Source of the DNA: Anisakis pegreffii
Lineage: Eukaryota; Nematoda; Chromadorea; Rhabditida; Anisakidae
Assembly: GCA_035041965.1 (NCBI GenBank)
Contig: JAPYMA010000052.1
Location: 124,001-188,000 of the forward strand
Length of the DNA: 64,000 bases
Reading direction: 5' to 3'
The notes beneath the pieces were generated by a model. It was not told where the DNA came from, searched no databases, and was given only the letters and a program-made list of their open reading frames with translations. Of the stretch, positions 23,804 through 38,800 are shown piece after piece. Positions within the stretch are counted from its first letter, which is position 1. Every line of letters begins with the position of its first letter. The position numbers and the translations under genes were made by a program.

Positions 23804-26800
23804 ATGGCCGATGACGGCGATGGCGATGCTCTGAGTGCTGCACCGACAACCACAAATTTATTATCGAGTTTAACGTTGCCTAGACAAAACACGGCGACCA
23901 CTCGTTCGAGACGGCGTACAACAGCAACCACCACGCATGGAATGGGTTCGTTCAAGCTCTTAGATTATTATTTCACGACACTTGATTTTATGTGATGATG
24001 ATTTGATGATGAAATTCACGATTTGTTTGTTCAGTTCAGCAGCGATCATCGCTGTTTGTTCAGCACGATCAATCAGCCGAATGATCGATCCATAATTGAT
24101 TCGATTGATCTCTTTTATGTGCTCTCCAACGATCATTCATCTTAAATTATTTCCCTTATCGATCGTTAGGTCATAGTGTTTATATGGATTCTTAAACGTT
24201 CGTTGATTCGTTGAAATAGTGCCATGCGGACACATTTATTTTTCTCATCAGCCATCTGTTAATAACAAGAGATTTGTTGCCATCGAATGCAATCTGAATG
24301 TAAATCGCGCGATTTGATAGTAGTAGATCATATCCGTCTTCCTAATTCATCGTGTGTTATGATGTGTTGACAATTCAAGTGATCGCGCATAGAACACAAT
24401 GGGCAGTGCGCACAGAAATGTTGTGAACAAGGTTTGCAACAATTCAAAGTGACAGCAGATGTGAATTTGAGGTCATGCGATTGAATTGAATATCGATTCG
24501 TTTCTGATTGTTCACTTCATGAATGTGAGAATCCCCATCTTTAATTTCGTTTCATCATCAATTCCATCCATCCAAATCTTTAATGCAAAGTAATGAATAA
24601 TTTTGTGTTTCACGATTTTATTGCTTTCATGATTCCATCTGTCACAGAGAATTTAATGTCGTTTCGAAGCACATGTTGAAAACTGAAAAATTCGATGAAA
24701 AAGCGAAAAAACTAGCGAAGAATTGCTCTTCAAAACTTTCGCTGACAATGAGATTCATTCAGATGTCTGTTAGGGAAAAATGATACAAGTAGCGGTGGGC
24801 TGTTGGAAACGCAAGGGATGACATTGCTCAGATAACCTTCTCAAAGTACTCATTCGTTATAAAGTAATCGTCTCGAGAATATGAGTTGAAAGGTGAATAT
24901 GTAATGTGTGTATGTGCAGTGTGGATTCCCAACGGTTTGACCCGATAATCGCATGTGGGTTGCATAAAGACGCATGGGTCATTTCGAGGGCATTAATTAA
25001 GGTTGTATTAACAATCTCTAAATCTAGACCATGCGCATAGAGCACGTCAAGTGTGGATACAGGTACACGCCGTGCTCACGTACATATCATATATACAGCA
25101 CTCATTATGACTATTATTATACTTATTGTCTTTTCATGTTTTATTGAATGCATAGCCAAAATGATCATTATCTAAATCCTCTCATATCCTCTCAATACAC
25201 ACCGTTACCTTTGCTAATGCTACCGTTCACTTAAATGCAAAGACAAAGGTCATCCGTTCGCTAAACGGGGACATTCGTTAGAAGAAGGCATTTGAGCAGT
25301 TGTTTTTTTCGTCTAGAGGCCTGAAATTATCATGCGAAGAAGCGTCGTGCTATTGTTGGAATTAAATAGAACGTTGAAAAGCAGATTTTTTGCATGTTTT
25401 CGTTAGGAAAAATGAGTAGCGTTAGAGCAACGATTACACTTGCACTCAGTTCAGATCGCATTCTGTGTGATTATTTTTATTTCTTGACAAGATTTCAATC
25501 GTTCACTTGAAATACTCTTCGTGGAAATGGCTTGGATGAGTGATTATTTGTGAACGGTATGCGCTGATAACGCGTAGTGCTAAGTTCATTCGTTGTGCAT
25601 TTAGTAAAAGCAACAGCAATATTTCACCTTTACACTGCAAAATGTTGGTATATTTGTAATATGAATGCGTATCAATGTAGCAACGTTTGAGTGCAAACAA
25701 ACAAAGACACTCAGGAACCGGTGGTTCACCTGAATGAGGAAGTATTTTGTGGAAAATATTTGAGCAAAAATGTTACAAGTAGAATGAACCTTCCATGAAT
25801 GATTTGATTTCTTCGACGAATTTTTTGTTGTTGATTATCACGGCAGAGACGATTTATTTGTTTCTTTTTTTTTGCAATACAGTGCAATGCAATGCCGTTA
25901 TCAGCATGCATATCAATGCAAACGTCAGTAATCAGCGAAGTCATTAATCTCTCGAAGACGTCTGTCTTGAATTACCTGTCCACTATGGGTGCATTTTATG
26001 GGTGTTTGCGATTTCATTCTGGAATTGAATTAAATGATAGTGATAGACACTGCTAAAGAAGTGTTATTTGATCAATCATGAGTATCTGAATGAAAAATTC
26101 AGTGAGTGAAGAGTGCGCAAATTGCGTGCTGTTTTTGGTCATACTGCTGGCTGCGTCAAGAAAGCGAACATATTTGTTTTTGCTTTCAACATTCGAATAT
26201 TATTGAGCACAGCAAGACGGAAGTTGAAGTGTGAAGAGCAGCACGAACGACATTCGATGAATGTTTTATGAGTGATTCGATTTCTCCGACCGTCGTCAAA
26301 TTTTTCGTTGATTTCACTGCGGCAGCAGCAGTAGCAGCAATATATGTTGCTTTTATTTGCAGATAAGAATGTAAACAAATAAGCGTTCATGCGCTCAATA
26401 AAGTGCAACTAACTTCATAAAGAGGAGAAAACAAGTAATGCCTATGTTCGTTCATGCCTCGTTGCGTTCAGTGTATTTGCTTCAAGAAACTTGTTGAGTT
26501 GAGAATGAAGAAGTTCGTATCCACCACATCAAGTAGATGTCTATCGTATCAATGTATAGCACGAACACCGCAGCCGTGGCGTAAACACTGAATGAGGAAG
26601 TAGTATTTTGTGTAAATAGCAGTTGTTTTGCGTTAACTCATTTTGATCATCGTCGATTAGGGAGGCAGGGATTGTATAGGGAGTGGAATATAAGCAGATA
26701 TAATCGTTTGTTCAGTCCTTAGATGAGTTCTCAGATTCATAGATTCGGAAAATTGTGTGCTTATTTGATTGATACATACTGATTATTGCATTTGATATAA

Positions 26801-29800
26801 TTGTGTTCAGTATCGAGAAAGATGGAATACTGCATTGTGAATGCATTTGAACAGAATGTAAATAATAACTGTTATTAGTAGCACGCACATTTGTGGTTAT
26901 TGCAAATCTTCTGATTCGGTGACATCACTGGCGATGGATGGCATCATCAAGCAGTGTAGTTGTATTGGGTGATGTTGACGAGAGCTGTGTTCATCATAAT
27001 TTAAACGATAATAATAGTGATACTGATAATAATGACGATACGATTAAATGATGGTGATGATGGAAACAGTTGTGAGAGAAGTATCAAAATTACTTGCAAT
27101 CATTCAGTCACGCAATCCACAGTGATGTCAGTTGAAAACATTGGTGAACGGATCATTGCTTCTGATTTGATTTTATGCTCGTAGTTATTTTTCGAGGAAG
27201 TTTTCATTTTTCACGAGATATTCGCTATGGATATTCATCCTAGAAATAGAGCTGTGAGCAGTAAGTCTTCATTCATCCAGCGATTAATTAAGCTAATTGC
27301 ACCCAGAAAAACAGGAACTCCCTGTTGTGAGGAAGTGATCCAGAGGAGTGGTTTCGTTTCCTTAAGATTAATGCGATTTGCGGTGATTCGCGACGGCAGC
27401 AGCGATTCCAATTAGACAACTATTAGCAATTTGCAATTCGGATTATTGGAATTACGCGTTGAGAAACGGGAATAGTTAGAACCTGAAAAATTGAAGAAAG
27501 TGATGAAAAAAATGAGATGGAAGTAAACAGAGAGCTATAATTAGTGTAATTAATGCAACATCAAGTGCAAGGAAACTAGACTTCGAAAGCGTTATTCATC
27601 TGTCGTTCTTCATCGATCGTATAGCATGACATCCTCTAGTTTCATAGAGTTTCGCACGTTTCGCATTTCACTTTTGCTATATCTATCGGATTAACTGATG
27701 ATGGATATTTGTTTCGATCGTACGCCACCACTTCATTTTGCGTGTTTTTACTGCTGCGAAAATCTTGAGTTGCGGGTAGATATGAATAGAATCGATATGG
27801 GAACCAAGACTGTTGAGACATCGTGATGATGAGACATTTCATGTGATAATCAACGGTGGCGGTGACAATCGATAACGGGCGTTTTTTTTCACTCGCCAAG
27901 TATGCTGATAAGCTTGTTGGGTTGTATATCGTCGGCCCACTCGTATGCACTTTCCGCGTGCAGCAAAACAACATGTTGATGGTGTTCAATTGAGTTAAAA
28001 AGTGAATGCGATGTCTCTAAAATCGAAGAAAAAACTGGAAGATTTTAGCACTTTGATTTCCAGCATTGATGAGCAAATTTTTTAGCATCATCATTCATTC
28101 TCTCATTTGTTCATGCGTTAGCTTTGATTGCTTTTTGATGTGTTTCGCTAGATATCCGAAGAAAAAACATTCGAAACGTGATAAAGTGTCATCGTCTTCA
28201 TGAGCAATTTTTTAAAAGATCATCTTCATCTTGTATAACTGGCTAATTGAATTTTGATCGCTTGCATCAACTGAACGCAAGTGAAACGTTTCAATTGCTC
28301 CGCACGTTTGTGGATGTATGTGTATCGTAAACCAGAACATAAAATAAGAGCAACCAGAAAGACCCTTTGCAAAAGCACACAAAACATTAATTTCCACACA
28401 AACACACCGACACACTTTGATTCATTTCGTTTCAAATGGCGCGGATAAGTGCCTAATTGAATGCATAAATTTAGATTTTATATCTGTGCCGCTGGCAATA
28501 AAGTCTAATTGCTAGCCGAAAATAATGCCATCCATTGCATCAGTTTGATGTTAGCCGTGTATGCATACCTTTTTTTTTTGTTTTGGGGGAGAAGAGGGAG
28601 GCGTAAATGGCAGTGTGTTTTGTTGACGAAATAGATTATAATTCCAGCTTTATAATTTTATATCCAATCTAGTTAATAAGTGTGATGGCGTGTAGGATTC
28701 AAAATGAAATAGGGATAAAATAATATGGAATGATCACTGAAATTTTACATTATGATAATTACACAATGAGAGATCAAATCATATGAAAGTTCCGTGGAAG
28801 GAGCAAAAACTTATACATAGCAATGTGCTACAAGCTACACATAACTCGAACATTGAAGTTTGCTGAAAAGGCTGACTTCGAATCTATGACAGAAATGTAT
28901 GTTAAAGCATCAGAATTTTTCATTTGAATTGAACGGTTTCATTTTCAGTCTTACGCCGCCGTAATAGCGGGCAACCAGATCCATCAGAGGCACCGACCGT
29001 ACAGACGTTAACGCCCGTCAGTAGTTCAATTTTCTGTTTTCAACCACCAGTCATTCAGACAACTCCAGATGTTGATGTTTCTTTTAAAAGGTTTTCATTT
29101 GATTGTTATTCTCTTTCACATGTCAGTTGTTATTTTGCTTTTTTTCGTTCAAATTTCAGAATCATTAATTGGAGTTTGCTCATTGAATTCGAGCTTTAAA
29201 GCGACTCACAATTGAACTGTTCATTATTTTGTTCATTTGTTATCCTATGATCGATTTTAAAATCGGTGAGGCTATATAGGATAGACGAGCAAAGGAGGGG
29301 ATTTGGAGGAGACAGTTGAAAACCTTTCGTTGATGTAGATTTATGAAGATGATTAGGATGAAGAAGCACAGATAAATACCCAAGTGAATCCATTCTACCA
29401 AGTTTATATCCATCCTGGAGCATATTCAATGCAAGTACATATAAACTTGGAAACTTCTCAGCACGGATTGAAAAATATTGTTCTGGAGGAAAACTCGTTG
29501 AATGCACACATCGATAAGTAAATAGATAAATAACCGAATGAATAAATCACCGTTTTTCATGTGCATGTGAGATGTAGAAGTAAACAAAAGTTCCAGCTGA
29601 ATGTATCAGCTGTCTTCAGGGTTTGAGAAGGTTTTTCCAGTTTCTTTGAACTGGATCTTTCGATTGTGAGGAGCGATGGAGTGTGTAGTTGGAAAGGTTC
29701 TGGAGGAGAGGAGTTGAGAAGAGCAAAAACAGATATGAGCTTAAAGTAGATGAGAAAATCCCTAACGTTAAGCTGAGTTAATGCGAAAAGTTGATGTCAC

Positions 29801-32800
29801 ATGAATGCAAAAAAAAATATTTCAGAAACCCTTTAGGTGTCAAAAGCTGTGATATTATCATGCTAATGCTGTTAATAGTATAGTTATGCTAATAGTCATG
29901 ATATGGTGTACGCTTACATTATAGTTATATATAGTTTATTTATTTTGCAAGTGTACACGATGCGCCCTTAGTTTACAAAACAAGTGCAGCACTGAAATCT
30001 ATAAAACTATCGGAATTGTTGTCTTCTCTTTTGCATTGGCTCGTCCGTCGGTTCGGCTCGATTTGACAGATGGATGGATGGACTGAAAAATTGTTTACTC
30101 AACAATGAATATTGCATTATTTGTGCTTGTGAAAACAAAACAAAAAACAACGTGTATCGACCACCAGCAATTTAACTAACGTATTGCAGATATGCTTTAC
30201 GACGTAGACGCTCACTGCAGCAAAAAGACGAAGAGGGCTGTGTAACGAGCAGTATGGCAGCTACGGCTGATGAGGTGAGTGAGCCATCCGTTCGTATTTT
30301 ATTCAGCGACAAACAGACGAATGAATGAATGAATAATCCAGTTGAGAATATTTTTATTCGTTATTCAACTCACTGGACGATCTGAAAAAACAATTGCAAT
30401 CCGAATAGTTGAAGTCAATTTTTATTCTGTCAAGAGATACTGTTGTATGGTATGCTGCGGGAGGGAGAATCTTTTGAGCATTTCACTGATTCAAAGCCAT
30501 TTCGTTCATTTCATTTCATTGTCTTTACAATTGATTATTTCCTCTCGGTCATTGAAGGCCCTGAATTGCCCTGAATCCAATATCCTTTTGAAGAAGAAAA
30601 TTTTGGTGGGATTAGGAAAATTCATTGCGGAACTAAATTTATTCATTGCGCGAGTAAGTCTGTCTGTTTTAAAATTTCTCTCGACTGCTTACTTTGTCTC
30701 ATCCGTCGTTCCAATATGAAATCGGATCAAATAACATCTCGGCTTGATTTCCTTTCCGCTTTTAACGAGCCCTATCCGTTGAACATATTTCATATTGTTC
30801 TCATTTCCTTGTTCCAAGCGCATTCATATTTTTTGATAACTTCCTTTCGCCATGATGTTTTTGTTTTTGTTGCCTGACAAGAGAGCTTCCGACGAGTGTT
30901 TTTCGAAAGCGGTCTTCATCAACCTTTCAATTGCTTCCGTAGGATATCGGCAAATCTATTCCGCCTGTAAGCGCAACTACCTGTTATGAGCCGTAGCATA
31001 AGTTGTTCAGTGCAATTTTATGGATGTTAAAATGATTGGACTGGGGATAGAAAGAAATGCGATCGTTAGTTATAATATCAGAAAATAGTGAAATGCATAG
31101 AGTGTTGGCCAGCAGCAAGTAAGATCATCAAGAATACCAACTTGATTGCTTTTTCTTGAATGTTTGATCTCCTTCTCAGTCAGTCAACAAAGAACTTTTC
31201 TTATTGCTGCCTGACTATCTTCCGTCGACGTCTTATTGCCTCTTTCGAAGTTGCACTTCATGAATAATTGAGCTTTTCACATTCGGCTCTTAATGCGTTT
31301 TCATTTTAGAACCACAAAGAAATTTTATTTTTGAGAAATAGAAGCAAAACTTCAGGGAACTTCCAATTCAAGAGGAAAAATTCACATTTACGAAAATTCA
31401 ATTTCGTTTAGCTCATCGTATATCGTAGCTATTGAATTGCCTACAAATGAGCAGCATATCGTCAAGGACGTATACTGCCTTTTGTGTCCATGAAAAGCAT
31501 AATGCATGCTTTCCAATTTAGTTATTCGAGTCATTTTCTGAAATGTTGCTCGCATTCATATTATTGCATTAGGGAATGGAGTAGTTTTTTGTCAAGTAAA
31601 ATCTCTCAGAAAGAAGTTAATAAAATCATGCGAATCGTGCACATAATCATAAAACATCTGCAAAGCAAAATGTGGATATTCTTCGTCTTGACGTACTTTC
31701 TGTCTCGTTTAATCCAGTCAGCAATAATTAACAGCACTACAATTCGTAATTTCCATCTGTCAGCTTTTATGTACTTCTTTGAAAATTTGCCTCGATTTGT
31801 AGTGTCATATTAAGGCCATAAATCTTTTTATATGTATGGTGTGAGTGTGTCACATTATAGATTCTGATTCTGATGTAATATTGATCACTCCTTATCTGAT
31901 TTGACAAAATGCAGCTGATACATTAGCATATTCGTCGTAATAAATTTCTTAGGGGAAATGATGGGATATACATGGAATCTGTAAGCCGCTTGTAGGTGCA
32001 GCTTTGAAGCAGATGTATTTTAGACTCAACTGCTTGAACTAGTTTTGAATTCATGTTGAGGCGTTGAATTCTCGTTGTTGGGGAAATTGGGTTTAGACTT
32101 ATGCTCTTAGTGAGTTTTATAACTAGCAGACATCCACCTGCACTGCTACCGTCGTAGTTATAGGTTAGCGCCATCAATGTACATCAATGTACACACTGTA
32201 CTGATAAACTTTTTATCGCAAATGATCATGGAATCAGTGATCCGTAGTGCGATGATAATGCCTGCATAGTGCATATAAACGTATGTTTAGGGCATTTTTT
32301 GTAAAGTTGTTCTTCAGAAATGGTCTGATGAATAAGCAGTGAAGGCCATAAGACTGTACGAATGAATGTTTCAAGTGTTGATGACGAGAACAGAAACGTA
32401 TTGATCGATTTTGTAGATGATCACCTAGGAGAGCCGAGACAGGGAATTGTAGAAGTTGACCTTGTAGAAAACATGTTAAGAAAAACGTGTGTTGGTTCTC
32501 TTTGATTGTTGTGTGTGTTTTATTATCATGAAGATCATCACACACACACACACACAAACGATTCCTTCTTCGTTTCATTCTTTTAGTCGAGGTCACATTG
32601 TTGTAACCCATCAATTTATTTGAAGAATAAACGAATGAATTTATATACTAAGGTCATCTAGACCGCCATCGTTTTATCGCTCAATGAATGCGAAAATGTT
32701 TCTAGCGACAAGCAGTTTAAATGTGAGGGGTGGATAACAGTAGCAGCAGCAGACATTTTGGGATTAATAACCTCGAATCGGGATCATATGTAATTGCTAG

Positions 32801-35800
32801 TATGAAACCGTTGCTTAATCGGTGAGGTGTGATAAAGTGTATTTTAATGAGACAACATCATATTGTACCGATAAGCACATAATCCTTCCGTGGGTTAATC
32901 CTTTGCAAAGTATCTCTGGAAAGCACTTAACAAGGCGCTGATATTGAAGTGTGAGAAAATCGATTTGATGAGATTATAATATAAGATGAAGTTTGGTTTC
33001 GGCTTTGGCAAATCCTTGAAGGGTTAGAAATCAATCGCTGTTCGATAGCTGATTTATGGGCAAAGTTCAGTTGACAGTATGAAATTAGTATCAAAGATTG
33101 TGGAAAAGCACTTCTCAATGGATATAATTTCAGGCATCTACCGGTCCATCGCTTAAGCGGTTGAAGGCCGACTCGCCCGGTGAAGCACGCAATAGGTTCG
33201 TTTACAAGTCTCTTATCTTATCAGCTTTATCTTCCTTTGTAAATGATCCTCATTGCTAACACAACGAGTGATTGTGGTGGGTATTATTATCATTGACATG
33301 TGAACAGTATCGTCAAACAATGGAATTTCTTATCTCATAAGCAAATAACGATCTTCGATTATTGAATAATGTGCATCTTTGATTGTTGAAGAAATTAATC
33401 CGTATGAATCGATTGAAATTTTCACGGCGACCGTTGAGTGGCCAATTGCCTTGCCTTTCGTTGTTTCGTTCTCTTTATCGCGCCTCATGAATCATGAATC
33501 GTTTGTGATTGCTATTATGAAATCACTTTCTGAAACTTCACTTTCTTCGCATTTTTTGAAAAATTTCTAGAAATCATTTCTCCTCTTTTAAAGGACATAT
33601 CGGATGTCGTATCGTTCGTTACGAAGTTATTTTTATTGTTCAAAAAGTGCACCATTTTTTGGCGGAATTCATTAAAATCGTGCTGAATTCATTGTTGAGC
33701 ACGGCGGCAGCGCAAAGAACAACAGCCTAGGCGTTTGAATAGAACCAACACAAGAAAGAAAAAATGTCTACAAAGAAGCACTTTCAAGTACTGGGAACTT
33801 GCCACATGAAGAGTTATCATTATCGCTGCTCATTTGTTTATTAAGTTCTAGTTATGCATTTTTCTCGAAAAAAATTTCTTTGAAAATGTTTTCATCTTCA
33901 TTTCGTTCACGATTTAGATTTTACTTATGTTGCTGTGGTTATTTGTTTGCATATTTTTTGAATTTATTCAATCAGCGATTCGTTTGTTGACTAATACGTC
34001 GTCGTCTAGTCGTTCTGCTACTCCGAAAAAAAAGCGAAAAGCCATCAAAGCAACAAATTGAAACTGTGAAAAACCCGTCTGTCTATCCACTTATGAACTC
34101 ATTATATGAACCGATTCAGTCCATTTATTTTCGGTTTCCATGGTTTCGTATCTGAACAGTCAAAACGAATGCGAACAATTAATTCTTTCATAGTGCACGT
34201 TATCACTTCATTTTATGCTTAATTGATTCCGTCTTTAATTGTAGTCGACAGCTTTGATTGCGGTAATGTTTTGAATCGAGTTGTTAGAGAAAGCAAAATT
34301 TGGTTAAGAGAGAATATTTTTTGGTCATCAACGATATAGCTATCGATTGAATAAAGCAGTTGTAGCATTAATGGATAAAATTGTGTCCCCTGGAATGATT
34401 GTTTTCTTGTTTTTCCTGTAGTGATGGCATTCGAACCGGAATTTCATGTCGGACGGAATCCGATCGAATCCCATATTTAGCGATTAGACAATCGGAATTC
34501 CGATCAATCGAAATTCCGGATTGTTCGGTCAGGATCCGAATGTCAGAATTTCGACCAAATCTGTCGGATTTTTCCGACTGACTTTCGGTCGGATGCCATC
34601 ATTAGTTTGCTGGCGGTATTTAGGTGATGACCCCCTGAGGTGACCCTCATTTTCATTTCCGCTGTTTTTCTCGTATATGTTTGACAGAGGATTCATTTTG
34701 ACAATAATTAGTTTGAGGGAGAAAATTGCCTCTAACTATACAAAGAAAGAACTTTTGAAGTGTTGATTTTCTGTTTGCAGTGAGTCAAATTGTGTTATTC
34801 ATGGTTTTTTTTTGTTGCTTTTGAGTCGCTTTTAAGCGATGATTATAGTATTGGGACGATTTTTTAAAGTGAATTTCAAGTTAGAGCATGAAGTCGTTCA
34901 TATAATCCAGTTTTATGTTTCATCCGTTTGCTTCTTCAACACGAAGTGCTCAGGGTAAGGCAGGGAATATGAAATGGGAGGGTTGGTTCTGTACATTTTC
35001 ATCCGTAGAAGAGAAACAATGTCAAGGTTTACACAATGAGGTCGTTCCAACTGGATGCATGAGACATGCTGCATAAAAATTGTTACGCTAACATCCTATC
35101 GAGCGTTTTGAGTCACTCATGAAACAGTTTTTGGAGACGTAATTTGCGGAGGGGGTGGGTGGTATGAAGGCATATGAAAGTCTCAGTTGGTTATAATGAT
35201 TGCCATGTGTAGCCCGATTGGAGAGTTAACTTTTGTAAATATTAAGGATGGAATCACAATGAAAAAACGCACACATTACTTGCAGTAATAATAGTAACAA
35301 TAACAATAATAATAATAATCATATTGAATGCTTTCCTGTGCTATTTTTGAAATTCAAATTACCATCTGTTATTTGATATAATCGCTCGTTGCAAATTTCC
35401 AATTGATTTCTTATTGATCTGTTTTTTTTCTTTTCAATCGTCTCAAAGAGAATTGTGCATTTTATAAGCAATTTGAGCTCACCTACGTAGTGTGATGATC
35501 ATATGTCTGTTTTCTTCACAGCTGGTTGTTGGAGTTAGGAATTTTTGACAATATTTTGTATTTGAACAGTGCAATTTACGAGGTTTTGCAGAATTTTGAG
35601 CATGAAATTGATTACCTTCATTCAGAATTGTTCATTTGGATGTGGGGGTTTTTGCCAAGGAGTTTCGGTATTCAAGCATTCAGCCCGTAACGAAAACGAC
35701 TACCCGATATGAGACTCAGCCTAAACCTAAGCCTAAGATTAAGTCCAACTGCAATCCATCGCAGTAGTTCATTCAGATTATTGCCATTTCAAAAGCGGCA

Positions 35801-38800
35801 TTAAAATGGGCAAAGTTACACTTGAAGTGTGCAAAATGTGATTTCAATGAACTCAACCTAAAGTTTTCAGTTGCCTTCGAGTCTCGTGGTACTTGGTTGC
35901 ACCACTGGATGGCGCATGCCTGATCGATCTTTTACCAGATGAAGTTTTAATGAAGGTACGTTATCTTCTTCTGCTAATGAGAGAGAATATTTCGTCTCAG
36001 CTAATTTGTCGAATAGAACGAACAAATGCAATGGGATCCTAATGCTGTACATACATTATCTTTAATGGCAAAAGCCATTTTTTTGAGTGACGATTCACGA
36101 TTAGATGCAATTTATCACGAGTGATATTTGTTCGTTTGATTAATTGCTAATAGAACTTCGTGGTGGTATGTAGGCGTTTTTGAATTGTACCCGTGATGCA
36201 TCTAGAATTGGAAAAAAGTGAATTTTTTCGCCGAAAAAAAACGGAGCACTGCAACGATCTCACGAGATCTCATAAGGGGTTTATGAGCAATATTTCTGCA
36301 GCCAAATTTATTGTTCGCAATAAAACGCGCAAAAACTGGATGATTTAGTAGTGTTGAGTGCAATACAACAAAGATGAGTTATTTATGAGTGAATTGGCGG
36401 CGGTGGTTGTACATAACGGTAACCATCATGGCGGTATTTCTTTTCGTTTCGTTTCGGCGTTTTTGTCTTGCTGTGATAGACGAAAGGGAAAACAGAGGGA
36501 CCATTTGCTGAGATTGAAATTGAATTGAAATGGGATATTTTGATGGAATTTTAGTGGAAATTTTGGATTGAATTTTATTTTTTTGTTGGGGTTTGAATTG
36601 CGGAGATTCAAACGAACGAATTCATCGTCGTCGGATGGATTGAAAAGAATTACGAATGAGACATCCAAATTGATATGTTATTTATGTGCGCGGTGACAGT
36701 TTGTTTCCGTGCCCACACATCGTCCGTCGTCTCATTCGTTGAAGTTCATGCGCTCAAAATGGATAGGGAATGCTTAATGACATTCATTTTTGGCAACAGA
36801 ATATATCTATCTGCCTTGATGATGTGTCTACAGTGGATGTGCGCATATAAATCTAATTGAATTTCGCATGCCATTAGGAAATATTTTCAATTTTGATTAT
36901 GAATAGAAGTGTGGCTGAAATGTGAACTGAAATGTAAGCGTTCGATATAGCATTGCCATAAGATGAGAGTGGAAAGCACAGTCGAGAAAAATAGCACTTG
37001 CACAGCACTATGAATGATGTTCCATTTGCAAGGGAATGATGAAGAATCTAAACGAAAATATATTTTACCAACTCTCAGAACGTTTTTACTAACTACTCGC
37101 AAGGGATTTGAAAGTGCATCGATGAAATTGGATATATTTTAGATGAATGTGAACATTCGAAAAAATGTGATATAGTCGAGAAGAATAGTCTTATGAATGT
37201 GGATTTTTTTTGGTATTCAAGTGAAAATGAAAAATTGAGAAGTTTATTTGTTTTGTTTTTTGCAGATATTCTCGTTCCTCTATGAAGGTGATCTTGCAAA
37301 ATGTGGCAGTGTTTCGAGACGTTTTTATCGGATGTCAAATGACATCAATGTTTGGTGTGTTTTCAAGTTATTATTATTATCAAGTTTAAATTATTTTTTC
37401 TTGCTGTTTACAATTAGCAGTGCTTAGAATGATCAGTGAATTCGATACAATCTAGATATTTGGTATTTGGAATTATTCAGTTGTTGAGTTGAGAAGAGAA
37501 ACTAAAGGTAATCAGGCGATGGTTAGTAATAAAATGAATGTTAAGGAGAGTTCTCTATCAAAGAGTATTCGAGTATACAGTACCGTTGTTCCATCCGGGA
37601 CATGGAAAGTTTGAATTCCGAGATTTGACAAAGTGGAAAGAGTCGAGGAACCCGTGGAAGGAGAGCTTTTTCCAGCTGGTATGTTTTTGAAGTCTCTCGT
37701 TGGTTAAGTCTTCTTTTTTCCGACATTTTCGATATCTTATGATCATTGTAGCCTTCCAATTTCACATTGGGTGCTTGAAATTCGCCTGTTTTAGTGGACG
37801 ATTTTCGCCAATCGATTCAAAATTTCAGCGTAACGGTATCCATGTTCGACCACGAAAAGCGAATTTATACGAGGGTCAGAGGGGTCGATCGATTTTGCAC
37901 TTTGAGCGACTTGAGCTAGCACTGCGTTTCCTGGAAGCACGACCCGACCGTGAGAAGTTGATCTTTCTTCACACTGGTCACTATTGCCCGGAACCGATCG
38001 TCATCGATACTCCAGTGCAAATTATTGGCGCAAGTAAGTGTTGTAGTGTTATCATCAGCTGCTCTCATAAATTTCATTATTCGAGCAATCATTCCCAAAA
38101 CTAATTAGTTAAAAGTGGTTCAATGAGCAGCACTGATGCTCTCTCTGTTCAATTCCTTTCATAAGCATTGGATAATTGAGGTCAAGTGACTTCTTACTTA
38201 TGTATTCGTCTTCAAAATCCATGTTGCATCTTCTTTTAGTCTTCTTTCAGTCTTCTTTCAATTCATGTCCCATTAATTTTGATTATTTATTCATTTATTC
38301 ATCGGTTGATTCAATTATTGATGCGCTTGCAACTATGAGATATTAGACTTATACATAGTATGTGTAATCCAAATGAAACAGCCAGCATGCAGTTATGAGT
38401 GTGACATAAAAGGGATTGACCGATGCGGTCTTTGTGATGCACGCAATCGAATACATTCTATTTAAATAGGTATTTTCGAATCAAACTTTTGAATTGTCAA
38501 TTTCAATAGAATTGTGTGTGTGTGAGTGTATCGCATGAATAGTCAAGTTTGTTTGTAAGTTGTTCAATGGTACTACTAACCTATATTATACTGGCATATA
38601 GATAGATGAGTGTGGTTGAAGTGCACACTCATCATATAGTTAAGTTATTGGAGCGAATTTATAATCGAATACAATATCGGATAGAGGGCATATTATTAAA
38701 GTGTTTTGGATGAATTGATTGCATGAGGGAATTGTGTTAATAATATTCGAGCGAGCATAATGAGCATAATCGTGGGTATTTATATGGTGTATTTGGGGTG

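Noticed and set aside
34399..34581. 60-codon frame rich in RI/SD motifs
   Set aside because: It lies inside the MITE and reflects its TCGGAATTCCGA palindromes.
37700..38104. 134-codon plus-strand frame as a stand-alone gene
   Set aside because: Its central part (37829-38033) is FBXO11 exon 8. The rest reads through the flanking introns.
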